Shown in pieces: positions 1 through 6,120 of a stretch of 6,120 nucleotides of DNA. This DNA is from Beijerinckiaceae bacterium (GTDB lineage Bacteria; Pseudomonadota; Alphaproteobacteria; Rhizobiales; Beijerinckiaceae): contig CANGRU010000115.1 of NCBI GenBank assembly GCA_947456315.1, positions 1 through 6,120 on the forward strand. Reading direction: 5' to 3'. The notes below the pieces were generated by a model. That model saw only the letters and a list, made by a program, of their open reading frames with translations, had not been told where the DNA came from and searched no databases. The first letter of the stretch is position 1, and each line of letters starts with the position of its first letter. A program made the position numbers and the translations under genes.

Positions 1-27
1 GCGGCAAAGCCCGCGTTCGCAAAACTG

Positions 28-996
28 TCACCAGCGAAATAAGACAGCCCCGCCCGAAAGCCCTGCGCCAACCGCGCTCATCAAGACCAGATCGCCTTGC
101 TGAAACCCTCTGGCGCGCCCCGCGGTCGACAGCGTGAGGGGAATGGTGGCGGCAGATGAATTGCCGAAAGTCTTCAAGCTCGAGAGGCCGCGTGCCGGAT
201 CAAGCCCGAGCCGGCGCTCGACCGCGGCCGTGATGCGCAGATTGGCCTGGTGCGGCACCCAATGCGTGACTTCGGCTATGTCTGCCCCCGCACGCGCCAG
301 CACTTCTTTCGATGTGCCGACCATCATGTCGACGGCCTTGCTGAACAAGCCGCTCCCGTCAGGCATGTGCATGAAGATTTCATCCGCCGCCAGATCCGGC
401 GAGAATGGTTTGCGGCTACCGCCAGCCGGAATGTTGATCAGCTGATAGCCCGCACCATCCGATACAAGATGCGCGCCGATGACGCCGCTGGTTGCCGGCG
501 CTGGCGAAACAACAACGGCACCCGCCGCATCGGCAAAGAGTGCCGAGGTGGACGCGTCTGTCGGGTTGATGCGGCGCGACAGAATATTGGCGGCCACCAC
601 CAGCACGCTCTTGCCATGCACGCGCACGAGGCTGTCGGCCAATGTCAGCGCATTGATGAAACCCGCACAGGCGCCTGCGAGATCACTCGCCCCGCAGGAC
701 AGACCAAGTTGATGCGCCAACAAGGGCGCAGACGGCGGCAGCAGATGATCGGGCGTCGAGGTCGCCAAAATCAGAAAGCCGATGTCAGGGTGCCCCGCTT
801 CTTCAAGCGCCATCTGGGCCGCAGGTCGCGCAAGATCGGTGAGGGCCTGCGTATCGCTGGCATAATAACGCGAGGTGATGCCGACGCGCTTTTCGATCCA
901 GCCGTCTTCCAGACCAAGGCGCGCTTCAATCTCGCCATTGGTGATGAGGCGCTCGGGCACATAATGGCCCAAACCGGACATGCGTGTGCCCATCAT
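28..996 (-). CDS. bioZ: BioZ, KAS III-like synthase for the pimeloyl precursor
   Basis: The 322-residue protein belongs to the beta-ketoacyl-ACP synthase III (FabH) family. The catalytic triad is complete: Cys110 in LAGACAGF, His249 in WVPHQANLRI and Asn279 in FGNSSAATIP (E. coli FabH Cys112, His244, Asn274). Trp33 in GWIEKRVGI and the C-terminal GAGLSGGAVLFRW are also family-typical. By sequence alone it could be a FabH. Its position as the last gene of bioBFDA, with an ATGA overlap to bioA, makes it BioZ. In Agrobacterium, BioZ condenses glutaryl-CoA (from lysine breakdown) with malonyl-ACP to a C7 ketoacyl-ACP that the fatty acid cycle reduces to pimeloyl-ACP. The glutaryl-CoA preference is inferred from context, not read from residues. 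The TGA is at 30-28 and nothing is truncated. Confidence 0.9.
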   Translation of the reverse strand: MMGTRMSGLGHYVPERLITNGEIEARLGLEDGWIEKRVGITSRYYASDTQALTDLARPAAQMALEEAGHPDIGFLILATSTPDHLLPPSAPLLAHQLGLSCGASDLAGACAGFINALTLADSLVRVHGKSVLVVAANILSRRINPTDASTSALFADAAGAVVVSPAPATSGVIGAHLVSDGAGYQLINIPAGGSRKPFSPDLAADEIFMHMPDGSGLFSKAVDMMVGTSKEVLARAGADIAEVTHWVPHQANLRITAAVERRLGLDPARGLSSLKTFGNSSAATIPLTLSTAGRARGFQQGDLVLMSAVGAGLSGGAVLFRW

Positions 997-2252
997 GCGC
1001 GCGCTCCGAACGTGTCGGCAGCTGCACGGATAGCCTCATAGAGGGAAGCGAGCTCGTCGCGGGTGATGCAATAGGGCGGCATGATGTAGATCGTGTTCCC
1101 GAGCGGGCGCAGCAGCAGGCCGCGTGACAGGAAGAAATCATAAAGCTTCGGGCCGATGCTGGCGAGATAGCCTTCATCGGCGACTTTCAGGTCGAAGGCA
1201 GCAATGGTGCCGCAAAAGCGCGCATCGGTGAAGCGCGGGTCATTGCGCAGGCTTTCACCCAGCTCGCGTTGCCACTGTGACAAGCGAACAATTTTTGTTG
1301 CAACAGCCTCTTCATCCCAGACATCCAGATTGGCCAGCGCTGCCGCGCAAGCAATGGGGTTGGCCGTGTAGGATGACGAGTGAAAAAACGTCTTGCGACG
1401 ATCTGGCGAATAATGCGCCTCATAAATGGCAGAGCTGGCCAGAGTGACCGCCAGCGGCATGGAGCCGCCGGTGATGCCTTTTGCCAGACACAGAATATCA
1501 GGTGTCACTTGCGCCTGTTCGCTGGCCAGAAATGTTCCTGTGCGGCCAAAGCCTGTCATCACTTCATCAGCGATGAACAGGGTTTGCGTCTCGCGGCAGA
1601 TGCGCGCCATCTCGGCCAGCACCTGCGGGCTGTAGGTCAGCATGCCGCCCGCACCAAGAATGAGCGGCTCGACGATGAGCGCAGCCGCTTGGCCATCGGC
1701 TGTGGCGGCGCGCAAAGCGGCCAGTGTGTCTTGTTCTTTTCCTTTCGCCGGAAAGGGCAGGCGGGTGACATCAAACAGCAGCGGTTCATAAGGTGCATTG
1801 AACACGCCGCGCGCACCTGCCGACATCGTGCCGATTGTGTCGCCATGATAGGCGTGCTCGAAAGCGATGATGCGGGTGCGGTTCAAGCCCTGATTGCGCC
1901 AATAGCCCAGCGCCATTTTCAGCGCGACTTCGACCGCTGTCGAGCCGCTGTCCGAAAAGAAAAGATGCGGCAGACCGACACGTTTGGTGAGGCGCGCGGC
2001 CAGCTCTTCTGCCGGGTGATGGGTGAAGCCTGCAAAGATCACCTGATCCAGCTGGTCAGCCTGTCTCTTGATGGCGTCAATAATGCGCGGATGGCGATGG
2101 CCGTGGGTGATGACCCACCAGGATGAGATGGCATCCAGAATGCGCGAACCATCGGGGCGCTCCAGCCATGCGCCTTCAGCGCGTGCAATCTCGATGGCCT
2201 CGGGCTGCAAAGCATGTTGTGTGAACGGATGCCAGACGGGGCCGTGGCTCAC
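993..2252 (-). CDS. bioA: Adenosylmethionine-8-amino-7-oxononanoate aminotransferase
   Basis: BioA is a class III PLP aminotransferase that converts KAPA to DAPA, classically with S-adenosylmethionine as amino donor. From the GTG at 2252 the product has 419 residues, typical for BioA; the ATG at 2309 would give 438. Trp45-Trp46 in [13 protein letters not shown] match E. coli Trp52/53. [15 protein letters not shown] (100-114) binds the PLP phosphate, Tyr135 and Asp138 lie in YHGDT, Asp229 and Arg237 in [13 protein letters not shown], Lys258 in LAKGITGG is the Schiff-base lysine (E. coli Lys274), and Arg382 in LRPLGNTIY matches E. coli Arg391. Two differences from E. coli are Phe10 in WHPFTQ in place of Tyr17, and HSSSYTANP (291-299) in place of HGPTFMGNP. 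The strong BioA signatures and the operon make other class III aminotransferases unlikely. Confidence 0.95.
   Translation of the reverse strand: MSHGPVWHPFTQHALQPEAIEIARAEGAWLERPDGSRILDAISSWWVITHGHRHPRIIDAIKRQADQLDQVIFAGFTHHPAEELAARLTKRVGLPHLFFSDSGSTAVEVALKMALGYWRNQGLNRTRIIAFEHAYHGDTIGTMSAGARGVFNAPYEPLLFDVTRLPFPAKGKEQDTLAALRAATADGQAAALIVEPLILGAGGMLTYSPQVLAEMARICRETQTLFIADEVMTGFGRTGTFLASEQAQVTPDILCLAKGITGGSMPLAVTLASSAIYEAHYSPDRRKTFFHSSSYTANPIACAAALANLDVWDEEAVATKIVRLSQWQRELGESLRNDPRFTDARFCGTIAAFDLKVADEGYLASIGPKLYDFFLSRGLLLRPLGNTIYIMPPYCITRDELASLYEAIRAAADTFGARA
1004..1007 (-). promoter_or_regulatory. bioZ ribosome binding site
   Basis: GGAG, inside the end of bioA, lies 7 bases before the ATG at 996. 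The ATG overlaps the bioA TGA as ATGA. A second ATG follows directly at 993, so the true first residue could be either Met. Confidence 0.55.
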
Positions 2253-2881
2253 AGCTCCACTCCGAAATCGGCAAGGTTGAAGTTTTCGCGGAAGGCATCT
2301 GTCAAACATGTCGCGTCGAGTGTGTCTAGATGCGGCAAGCGGCCCAGTCGGCGCACGCCGCCCATGGTGCAGATGGTGCGCTCGCTGTCCTCATTGGACT
2401 CGCCAATAAATGCCATGCCAACAATCGGAATATCGCGCAGGCGCAAGGCTTCAATCGACAGCAGAGAATGGTTGATGGTGCCAAGCCCTGTGCGCGCACA
2501 GAGCACGACAGGCAATTGCCAATCGGCAAAGAGATCAATCATCAGCCAATCGCGGGTGAGCGGCACCATCAGGCCGCCTGCGCCTTCGATAACGAGCTGA
2601 TCGACCGCGGGCAATTGCAGGAGACGCTTGCGCGTGATCTCGACATCATCGAGCTCGGCCGCGCGATGGGGCGAGAGCGGCTGTGTGAGTTTGTATGTCT
2701 CGGGCAAGATTTTATGGCGTGGCAGTCCCGAAAGACGCATCACGATTTCTGTATCGGTTTCGCCTTCAAGGCCCGATTGCACCGGCTTCCAGTAATGCGC
2801 CTGCAAAGCACCCGCGAGCGCGGCTGAAAAAACCGTCTTGCCGATATTCGTATCCGTGCCCGTGATGATGAAGCCGCTCAT
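2249..2881 (-). CDS. bioD: Dethiobiotin synthetase
   Basis: BioD carboxylates DAPA with CO2 and ATP to close the ureido ring, giving dethiobiotin. The 210 residues fit the family (about 210-230). The P-loop is GTDTNIGKT at residues 8-16, with Lys15 and Thr16 contacting ATP. Lys32 in WKPVQSG corresponds to E. coli Lys37. SPHRAA (70-75) forms part of the DAPA site. Glu99 in [11 protein letters not shown] corresponds to E. coli Glu115, a Mg2+ ligand. The ATG at 2881 overlaps the bioF stop as ATGA, and the TGA at 2251-2249 overlaps the likely GTG of bioA. No broken or missing motif is seen. Confidence 0.96.
   Translation of the reverse strand: MSGFIITGTDTNIGKTVFSAALAGALQAHYWKPVQSGLEGETDTEIVMRLSGLPRHKILPETYKLTQPLSPHRAAELDDVEITRKRLLQLPAVDQLVIEGAGGLMVPLTRDWLMIDLFADWQLPVVLCARTGLGTINHSLLSIEALRLRDIPIVGMAFIGESNEDSERTICTMGGVRRLGRLPHLDTLDATCLTDAFRENFNLADFGVEL
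2260..2263 (-). promoter_or_regulatory. bioA ribosome binding site deciding a GTG start
   Basis: GGAG, within the end of bioD, is followed after 7 bases by GTG at 2252, which forms a GTGA overlap with the bioD stop. This supports GTG over the in-frame ATG at 2309, which would add 19 residues with no BioA similarity. Confidence 0.6.
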
Positions 2882-4032
2882 GCTGCCTGATCCTGCATGA
2901 GATGGGTGAGTGCTGCGCCCAAAGCATCAACCTGTGCGGGCGCAAGGCTCGCGCTCAAGGTGATGCGCAGACGCGCCGTGCCTTCGGGCACTGTGGGTGG
3001 GCGAATGGCGCGAATGTCGAAACCTTCGCGTGCCAGCGCCTGCGCCATATCGAGCGCGCGGCGATCCGCGCCCAGCACGATGGGCTGGATTTGTGTGCCT
3101 GTTACAGGCAGCCCCAGTTTCTGCACATGCGCATCAAGCTGCGCGATGCGCGCCTGCAAAGCGGCACGCCGATCATCGCCGTCTGCGCAAAGTTTCAAAG
3201 CAGCGCGCACGCCAGCCGCCATGAGTGGCGAGGGGGCGGTGGCATAGATGAACGAGCGGCTGCGATTGATCATGAAGCGGCGCAAGATTTCCGGCATCAG
3301 GATCAGCGCACCCGAGACACCCAGCGCCTTGCCGCAAGTGTGCAGGCTGACGAGATTGGGTTGGCCTTCGAGATGGGCGGCCAAGCCGCGACCCTGCGGG
3401 CCTTGCACACCGGTCGCGTGGGCTTCATCGACCATGAGTATTGCTTCATAGCGCGTGGCGAGTTCTGCAATCTCTGTGAGCGGCGCGAGATCGCCATCCA
3501 TGGAATAGAGGCTTTCCACCGCGATGAAGCAGCGTGCCTCTGCATGGCTCGTACGAAACGCCCGCAGCTTGTCTTCAAGCTGCATGACATCGTTATGTGC
3601 AAAGGCGTCTGTCGTGGCTTTGGTCAGGCCCAGACCCTCATGCGTGCTGGCATGCACCAGTGCATCATAGAGCACGAGATCGCCGCGCTGGGGCAGTGTC
3701 GAGATCAAAGCCGCATTGGCGGCAAAGCCAGCACCGAAATAGAGCGCGCTCTCGGCACCGAAGAAGGCTTTGGCTTCTTCTTCGAGTGCCTCATGTTCAG
3801 GATGGTTGCCGCGCAACAGACGCGAGCCGCCAGCCCCCACCGGCACACCGCGTCGCAGGGCTTCGACCAGCGCCGATGTCAGCACGTCGGATTCAGCCAG
3901 TCCCAGATAATCATTGGAGGTGAAATCAATGCCAGCGCGGCCCTCCAGCGCGCGCAGACGTGCGCGCCGGTTTAAGGCTTCAAGCGCGTGTTCATACCTC
4001 GACAGCATGGCGGTCTTGATTGAGCTGCGCAT
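2878..4032 (-). CDS. bioF: 8-amino-7-oxononanoate (KAPA) synthase
   Basis: BioF is a PLP enzyme of the alpha-oxoamine synthase family. It condenses pimeloyl-ACP (or -CoA) with L-alanine, releasing CO2, to give KAPA. The 384 residues match the family length. [10 protein letters not shown] (37-46) is the N-terminal signature and [19 protein letters not shown] (66-84) follows. His128 in the YDALVHAST motif should stack on PLP, as E. coli His133 does. Asp202 and His205 are in [11 protein letters not shown], and Lys235 in [12 protein letters not shown] is the PLP Schiff-base lysine (E. coli Lys236). ARLRITLSA (353-361) is near the C-terminus. The start is uncertain: ATG at 4032 overlaps bioB by 41 bases, while ATG at 4008 (MLSRYEHAL, 376 residues) overlaps by 17. 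Neither has a good Shine-Dalgarno, so translation is probably coupled to bioB. Confidence 0.96.
   Translation of the reverse strand: MRSSIKTAMLSRYEHALEALNRRARLRALEGRAGIDFTSNDYLGLAESDVLTSALVEALRRGVPVGAGGSRLLRGNHPEHEALEEEAKAFFGAESALYFGAGFAANAALISTLPQRGDLVLYDALVHASTHEGLGLTKATTDAFAHNDVMQLEDKLRAFRTSHAEARCFIAVESLYSMDGDLAPLTEIAELATRYEAILMVDEAHATGVQGPQGRGLAAHLEGQPNLVSLHTCGKALGVSGALILMPEILRRFMINRSRSFIYATAPSPLMAAGVRAALKLCADGDDRRAALQARIAQLDAHVQKLGLPVTGTQIQPIVLGADRRALDMAQALAREGFDIRAIRPPTVPEGTARLRITLSASLAPAQVDALGAALTHLMQDQAA
2891..2894 (-). promoter_or_regulatory. bioD ribosome binding site
   Basis: AGGA, inside the last codons of bioF, lies 9 bases before the bioD ATG at 2881. It supports that start and an ATGA stop/start overlap. 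Confidence 0.45.
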
Positions 4033-4996
4033 TCTTCAGGCCGAGACGGCGGAAGAGGGCAGCATCTTCATCTTCGCCCGGATTGTCTTTGGTCAGCAGG
4101 CATTCGCCTGCAAAAATCGAATTGGCACCTGCGAAGAAACACAGCGCCTGCATTTCGGCGCTCATCTCGGTGCGGCCTGCCGACAGGCGCACGTCAGAGG
4201 CGGGCATCAAAATGCGTGCGAGCGCAATGGTGCGCACAAATTCAATCGGGTCGATCTTGCCTTCCTGTTCCATCGGCGTGCCTTCCACCGGAATCAGCAG
4301 GTTCACCGGCACGCTTTCGGGATGTTCAGGCAGATTGGCGAGCGTCAGCAGCATATCGACGCGGTCCATCTTTTCTTCGCCCATGCCGACAATGCCGCCG
4401 CAGCAGACTTTGATGCCCGCTTCGCGCACATGGGCGAGGGTCTCGAGGCGATCAGCAAAAGTACGGGTCGTGATGACCTTGCTGTAATGGCGCTCGGACG
4501 TGTCGATGTTGTGGTTGTAATAATCCAGCCCCGCCTCTTTCAGGCGGATCGTGTCTTGAGCCGACAACATGCCGAGCGTCATGCATGTTTCCATGCCCAG
4601 TTCCTTGACGCCCTTCACCATGGCGACAATGCTTTCCATGTCGCGCTCTTTGGGGCTGCGCCAGGCCGCACCCATGCAATAGCGGGTCGAGCCGGCTTCG
4701 CGCGCCTTTTTGGCTTCGGCCAGCACGCGCTCGACTTCGATGAGCTTCGAGGCTTTCAAGCCTGTCTGGTGATGTGCCGACTGGCTGCAATAGCCGCAAT
4801 CTTCGGGGCAACCACCGGTCTTGATCGACAAGAGCTGGCTGCGTTGGACGGTATTGGGGTCGAACATGGCGCGATGGGTGAGATGCGCGCGAAACAGGAG
4901 GTCGTTGAACGGCAGGTCATAAAGAGCCTGCGCTTCCTCGCGCGACCAGTTGTGGCGGATCTCCGGCTGTTGGCCGATCGGGGCGTGCATGTTCAT
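3992..4996 (-). CDS. bioB: Biotin synthase (radical SAM)
   Basis: BioB inserts sulfur into dethiobiotin to give biotin, the last step of the pathway, using a radical SAM [4Fe-4S] cluster and a sacrificial [2Fe-2S] cluster. With the start at 4996 the product has 334 residues, close to the usual 320-350. The CxxxCxxC motif is Cys63, Cys67 and Cys70 in [13 protein letters not shown] (E. coli Cys53/57/60). The [2Fe-2S] ligands are Cys107 (RYCMGAAW), Cys138 (ETCMTLGML), Cys198 (KVCCGGIVG) and Arg270 (VRLSAGR), all exactly +10 from E. coli Cys97, Cys128, Cys188 and Arg260. YNHNIDTSE and [12 protein letters not shown] are further family signatures. The start is chosen from AAAGG at 5007-5011; an ATG two codons later (4990) and one 26 codons earlier (5074) remain possible. 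It is the first gene of the bio operon and its 3' end overlaps bioF. Confidence 0.97.
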   Translation of the reverse strand: MNMHAPIGQQPEIRHNWSREEAQALYDLPFNDLLFRAHLTHRAMFDPNTVQRSQLLSIKTGGCPEDCGYCSQSAHHQTGLKASKLIEVERVLAEAKKAREAGSTRYCMGAAWRSPKERDMESIVAMVKGVKELGMETCMTLGMLSAQDTIRLKEAGLDYYNHNIDTSERHYSKVITTRTFADRLETLAHVREAGIKVCCGGIVGMGEEKMDRVDMLLTLANLPEHPESVPVNLLIPVEGTPMEQEGKIDPIEFVRTIALARILMPASDVRLSAGRTEMSAEMQALCFFAGANSIFAGECLLTKDNPGEDEDAALFRRLGLKNAQLNQDRHAVEV

Positions 4997-5006
4997 CTGC
5001 GGCAAA

Positions 5007-5011
5007 CCTTT
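5007..5011 (-). promoter_or_regulatory. bioB ribosome binding site
   Basis: AAAGG lies 10 bases upstream of the ATG at 4996. It supports this start over the in-frame ATG at 5074, which would add 26 residues and lies inside the stem-loop at 5073-5105. Confidence 0.55.
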
Positions 5012-5013
5012 GT

Positions 5014-5058
5014 GCAGGGCTTCGGGGCCCGTCCCAGTCCTAGCGGCCTGAGCCCTGC
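5014..5058 (-). promoter_or_regulatory. Stem-loop next to the bioB ribosome binding site
   Basis: In minus-strand RNA, GCAGGGCU (5058-5051) pairs perfectly with AGCCCUGC (5021-5014). Inside, GGCC (5048-5045) can pair with a second GGCC within GGGCCCC, leaving a loop of about 15 bases. The 3' arm ends two bases before the AAAGG Shine-Dalgarno of bioB, so folding could affect translation initiation. It only exists in RNA if transcription starts upstream of 5058. With the promoter candidate at 5037-5065 the 5' arm would be missing. Role inferred. Confidence 0.35.
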
Positions 5059-5065
5059 CTCGCAA
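5037..5065 (-). promoter_or_regulatory. Weak candidate promoter for the bio operon
   Basis: Read on the minus strand, TTGCGA (5065-5060; 4 of 6 to TTGACA) is followed after exactly 17 bases by TAGGAC (5042-5037; 3 of 6 to TATAAT). Transcription would begin near 5030, giving a leader of about 34 bases to bioB. The match is weak and the -10 is poor, as is common in Alphaproteobacteria, so this is only a candidate. It cannot coexist with a functional RNA stem-loop at 5014-5058 on the same transcript. Confidence 0.22.
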
Positions 5066-5072
5066 TCCCGCC

Positions 5073-5105
5073 ATGGGGCGAAGACAGGGTCTGTCTCCGC
5101 CTCAT
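5073..5105 (-). promoter_or_regulatory. Stem-loop after glcB (terminator, operator or leader element)
   Basis: In minus-strand RNA, GGCGGAGACAG (5101-5091) pairs with CUGUCUUCGCC (5087-5077) around the 3-base loop ACC. This gives 11 consecutive pairs, one of them G-U. After one A/C mismatch three more pairs (AUG/CAU) extend it. The G-U position would be an A/C mismatch in plus-strand RNA, so the fold favours the direction of the genes. It begins 20 bases after the glcB stop, where a terminator would sit, but no U-run follows. As DNA, its core is a 15-bp dyad, AGACAG-3-CTGTCT, so a protein operator is an alternative. The structure is plain; the role is inferred. Confidence 0.5.
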
Positions 5106-5124
5106 TTTGCATCAGGGGCGTTTT

Positions 5125-6120
5125 TTAGCCCTTCGCCTTGGCCTCACGGCGGCGCGCATGGAGCACGAATTCCGTATAGCCATTGGGCTGCTGGCGACCC
5201 TTGAAGACCAGATCGCAGGCGGCGGCAAAGGCCACGCCATCGAAATTGGGTGCCATCGGCTTGTAGAGCGGGTCGCCGGCATTCTGGCGGTCGACGACGG
5301 CGGCCATGCGCTTCATGGCTTCCATCACCTGCGCTTCGGTCACCACGCCATGCAGCAGCCAATTGGCAATGTGCTGGGAGGAGATGCGCAGCGTCGCGCG
5401 GTCTTCCATCAGGCCGACATCGTGAATGTCCGGCACTTTCGAGCAGCCCACACCCTGGTCGATCCAGCGCACGACATAGCCCAGAATGCCTTGGGCATTG
5501 TTGTCGAGTTCCTGCTTCACATCTTCCGGTGCAAAGTTGGAATTGGCGAGCGGGATGGTGAGAATGTCATCCAGCGAAGCCGCCTTGCGCGCCTTGAGCG
5601 CACCCTGCGTCGCAAACACATCGACGTCATGATAGTGCAGCGCATGCAGCGTTGCGGCTGTCGGGGAGGGCACCCAAGCGGTGGTCGCACCAGACTTCGG
5701 ATGGCCGATTTTTTGGGCCAGCATGTCTGCCATGCGGTCAGGCGCTGCCCACATGCCCTTGCTGATCTGTGCGTGACCGGGCAGGCCGCAGGCCAGACCC
5801 ACGTCGACATTGTTATCTTCGTAAGCCTTGATCCAGGCGGTTGCCTTCATGTCGTTCTTGCGAACAACGGGTCCTGCTTCAATCGAGGTGTGAATTTCAT
5901 CACCCGTGCGATCAAGGAAGCCCGTGTTGATGAACACCACGCGTTCAGCCGCAGCATTGATACAGGCGGCGAGATTGATCGTCGTGCGACGCTCCTCGTC
6001 CATAATGCCCATTTTCACCGTGTTGCGCTTCAAGCCCAGCATGTCTTCGACGCGGCCGAAGAGTTCATTGGCAAAGGCCACTTCATCGGGGCCGTGCATT
6101 TTCGGCTTCACAATATAGAC
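5125..6120 (-). CDS. glcB: Malate synthase G, C-terminal part (5' end outside window)
   Basis: Malate synthase G condenses glyoxylate with acetyl-CoA to malate in the cytosol (glyoxylate shunt and glycolate use). The frame is open through the right edge and 331 residues are visible, close to the C-terminal 45% of the roughly 720-residue family. Visible residue 1 is the Val of [11 protein letters not shown], a segment almost identical to E. coli GlcB. Mg2+ ligands are expected at Glu42 (GIMDEERRT) and Asp70 ([13 protein letters not shown]), matching E. coli Glu427 and Asp455. The catalytic base is Asp240 in [14 protein letters not shown], matching E. coli Asp631; the spacing agrees once a 6-residue deletion near residues 165-195 is allowed. 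[18 protein letters not shown] and NGYTE are also family signatures. The frame ends at TAA, 128 bases before bioB. Nothing looks broken. The GTG at 6111 is an internal Val codon, not a start. Confidence 0.96.
   Translation of the reverse strand, partial: VYIVKPKMHGPDEVAFANELFGRVEDMLGLKRNTVKMGIMDEERRTTINLAACINAAAERVVFINTGFLDRTGDEIHTSIEAGPVVRKNDMKATAWIKAYEDNNVDVGLACGLPGHAQISKGMWAAPDRMADMLAQKIGHPKSGATTAWVPSPTAATLHALHYHDVDVFATQGALKARKAASLDDILTIPLANSNFAPEDVKQELDNNAQGILGYVVRWIDQGVGCSKVPDIHDVGLMEDRATLRISSQHIANWLLHGVVTEAQVMEAMKRMAAVVDRQNAGDPLYKPMAPNFDGVAFAAACDLVFKGRQQPNGYTEFVLHARRREAKAKG

Larger units (their letters stand above)
28..4996 (-). other. bioBFDAZ operon
   Basis: Five same-strand biotin genes follow each other without any gap. 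bioF/bioD and bioA/bioZ overlap as ATGA, bioD/bioA as GTGA, and bioB/bioF overlap by 41 or 17 bases. There is no room for internal promoters or terminators outside coding sequence, so one polycistronic, translationally coupled message is the simplest reading. Control should lie in 4997-5124 or further upstream through glcB. Confidence 0.85.
4997..5124 (-). promoter_or_regulatory. glcB-bioB intergenic region / bioB leader
   Basis: These 128 bases separate the glcB stop from the preferred bioB start. They hold two stem-loops (5073-5105 and 5014-5058), a weak promoter-like pair (5037-5065), the bioB Shine-Dalgarno (5007-5011) and a 39-codon open frame (4993-5112). CAGGG occurs three times on the plus strand (5015, 5085, 5113) and its complement CCCTG once (5053), so the single minus-strand CAGGG could pair with any of three partners. 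I see no match to the alphaproteobacterial BioR box TTATCTATAA. The region is the only plausible place in this window for control of the biotin operon, unless the operon is read through from glcB. Confidence 0.6.

Noticed and set aside
1..27. Possible short hairpin (GCGG/CCGC) downstream of bioZ as terminator
   Set aside because: Only four or five pairs, no U-run visible, and the sequence stops at the window edge.
2253..2309. 19-residue N-terminal extension of BioA from the ATG at 2309
   Set aside because: It overlaps bioD by 61 bases and is unlike BioA. GTG at 2252 has GGAG 7 bases upstream and gives a GTGA overlap.
2902..3975. Long open frame (357 codons) on the plus strand opposite bioF
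   Set aside because: It lies entirely antisense to bioF, has no recognisable domain and is rich in His, Arg, Ala and Gln, as expected for the complement of a GC-rich gene.
4997..5074. 26-residue N-terminal extension of BioB from the ATG at 5074
   Set aside because: The ATG lies in a stem-loop, has no Shine-Dalgarno, and the extension has no BioB similarity. The start at 4996 has AAAGG and gives the usual length.
3914..5128. Plus-strand open frame of 404 codons opposite bioB and the intergenic region
   Set aside because: It is a shadow of bioB; the translation shows no family signature and is explained by codon bias of the opposite strand.
5813..5824. TTATCTTCGTAA, loosely like a BioR box
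   Set aside because: It is inside glcB coding sequence, the half-sites are wrongly spaced for TTATCTATAA, and it is about 700 bases from the bio operon.

Overview
The window is a compact, GC-rich piece of bacterial chromosome. All genes read on the minus strand, so they run from right to left. It carries the 3' part of a malate synthase G gene (glcB, right edge), a 128-base intergenic region, and then a complete five-gene biotin cluster in the order bioB-bioF-bioD-bioA-bioZ. The presence of bioZ at the end of a bioBFDA cluster is the arrangement known from Alphaproteobacteria such as Agrobacterium, Brucella and Mesorhizobium. Together with the base composition it points to an alphaproteobacterium, but I cannot name a genus from the sequence.

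Layout: 6120-5125, C-terminal 331 residues of GlcB; 5124-4997, intergenic region; 4996-3992, bioB; 4032-2878, bioF; 2881-2249, bioD; 2252-993, bioA; 996-28, bioZ. The five bio genes have no gaps. Three junctions are 4-base stop/start overlaps (ATGA, GTGA, ATGA) and bioB/bioF overlap by 41 or 17 bases, so they very probably form one translationally coupled operon. The last 27 bases after bioZ hold no recognisable gene.

Pathway: BioZ, a KAS III-like condensing enzyme, is known in this group to make a C7 ketoacyl-ACP from glutaryl-CoA and malonyl-ACP, which becomes pimeloyl-ACP. BioF converts pimeloyl-ACP and alanine to KAPA, BioA aminates KAPA to DAPA, BioD closes the ureido ring to dethiobiotin, and BioB inserts sulfur to make biotin. 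The operon thus covers pimelate supply and ring assembly without bioC or bioH in view. All key catalytic residues that I can place are intact.

The part least explained by known genes is the glcB-bioB intergenic region. It has two stem-loops with competing CAGGG/CCCUG segments, an open 39-codon reading frame whose stop overlaps the bioB start, a weak promoter candidate, and no recognisable BioR operator. I saw no RNA genes, insertion sequences, CRISPR arrays or attachment sites.
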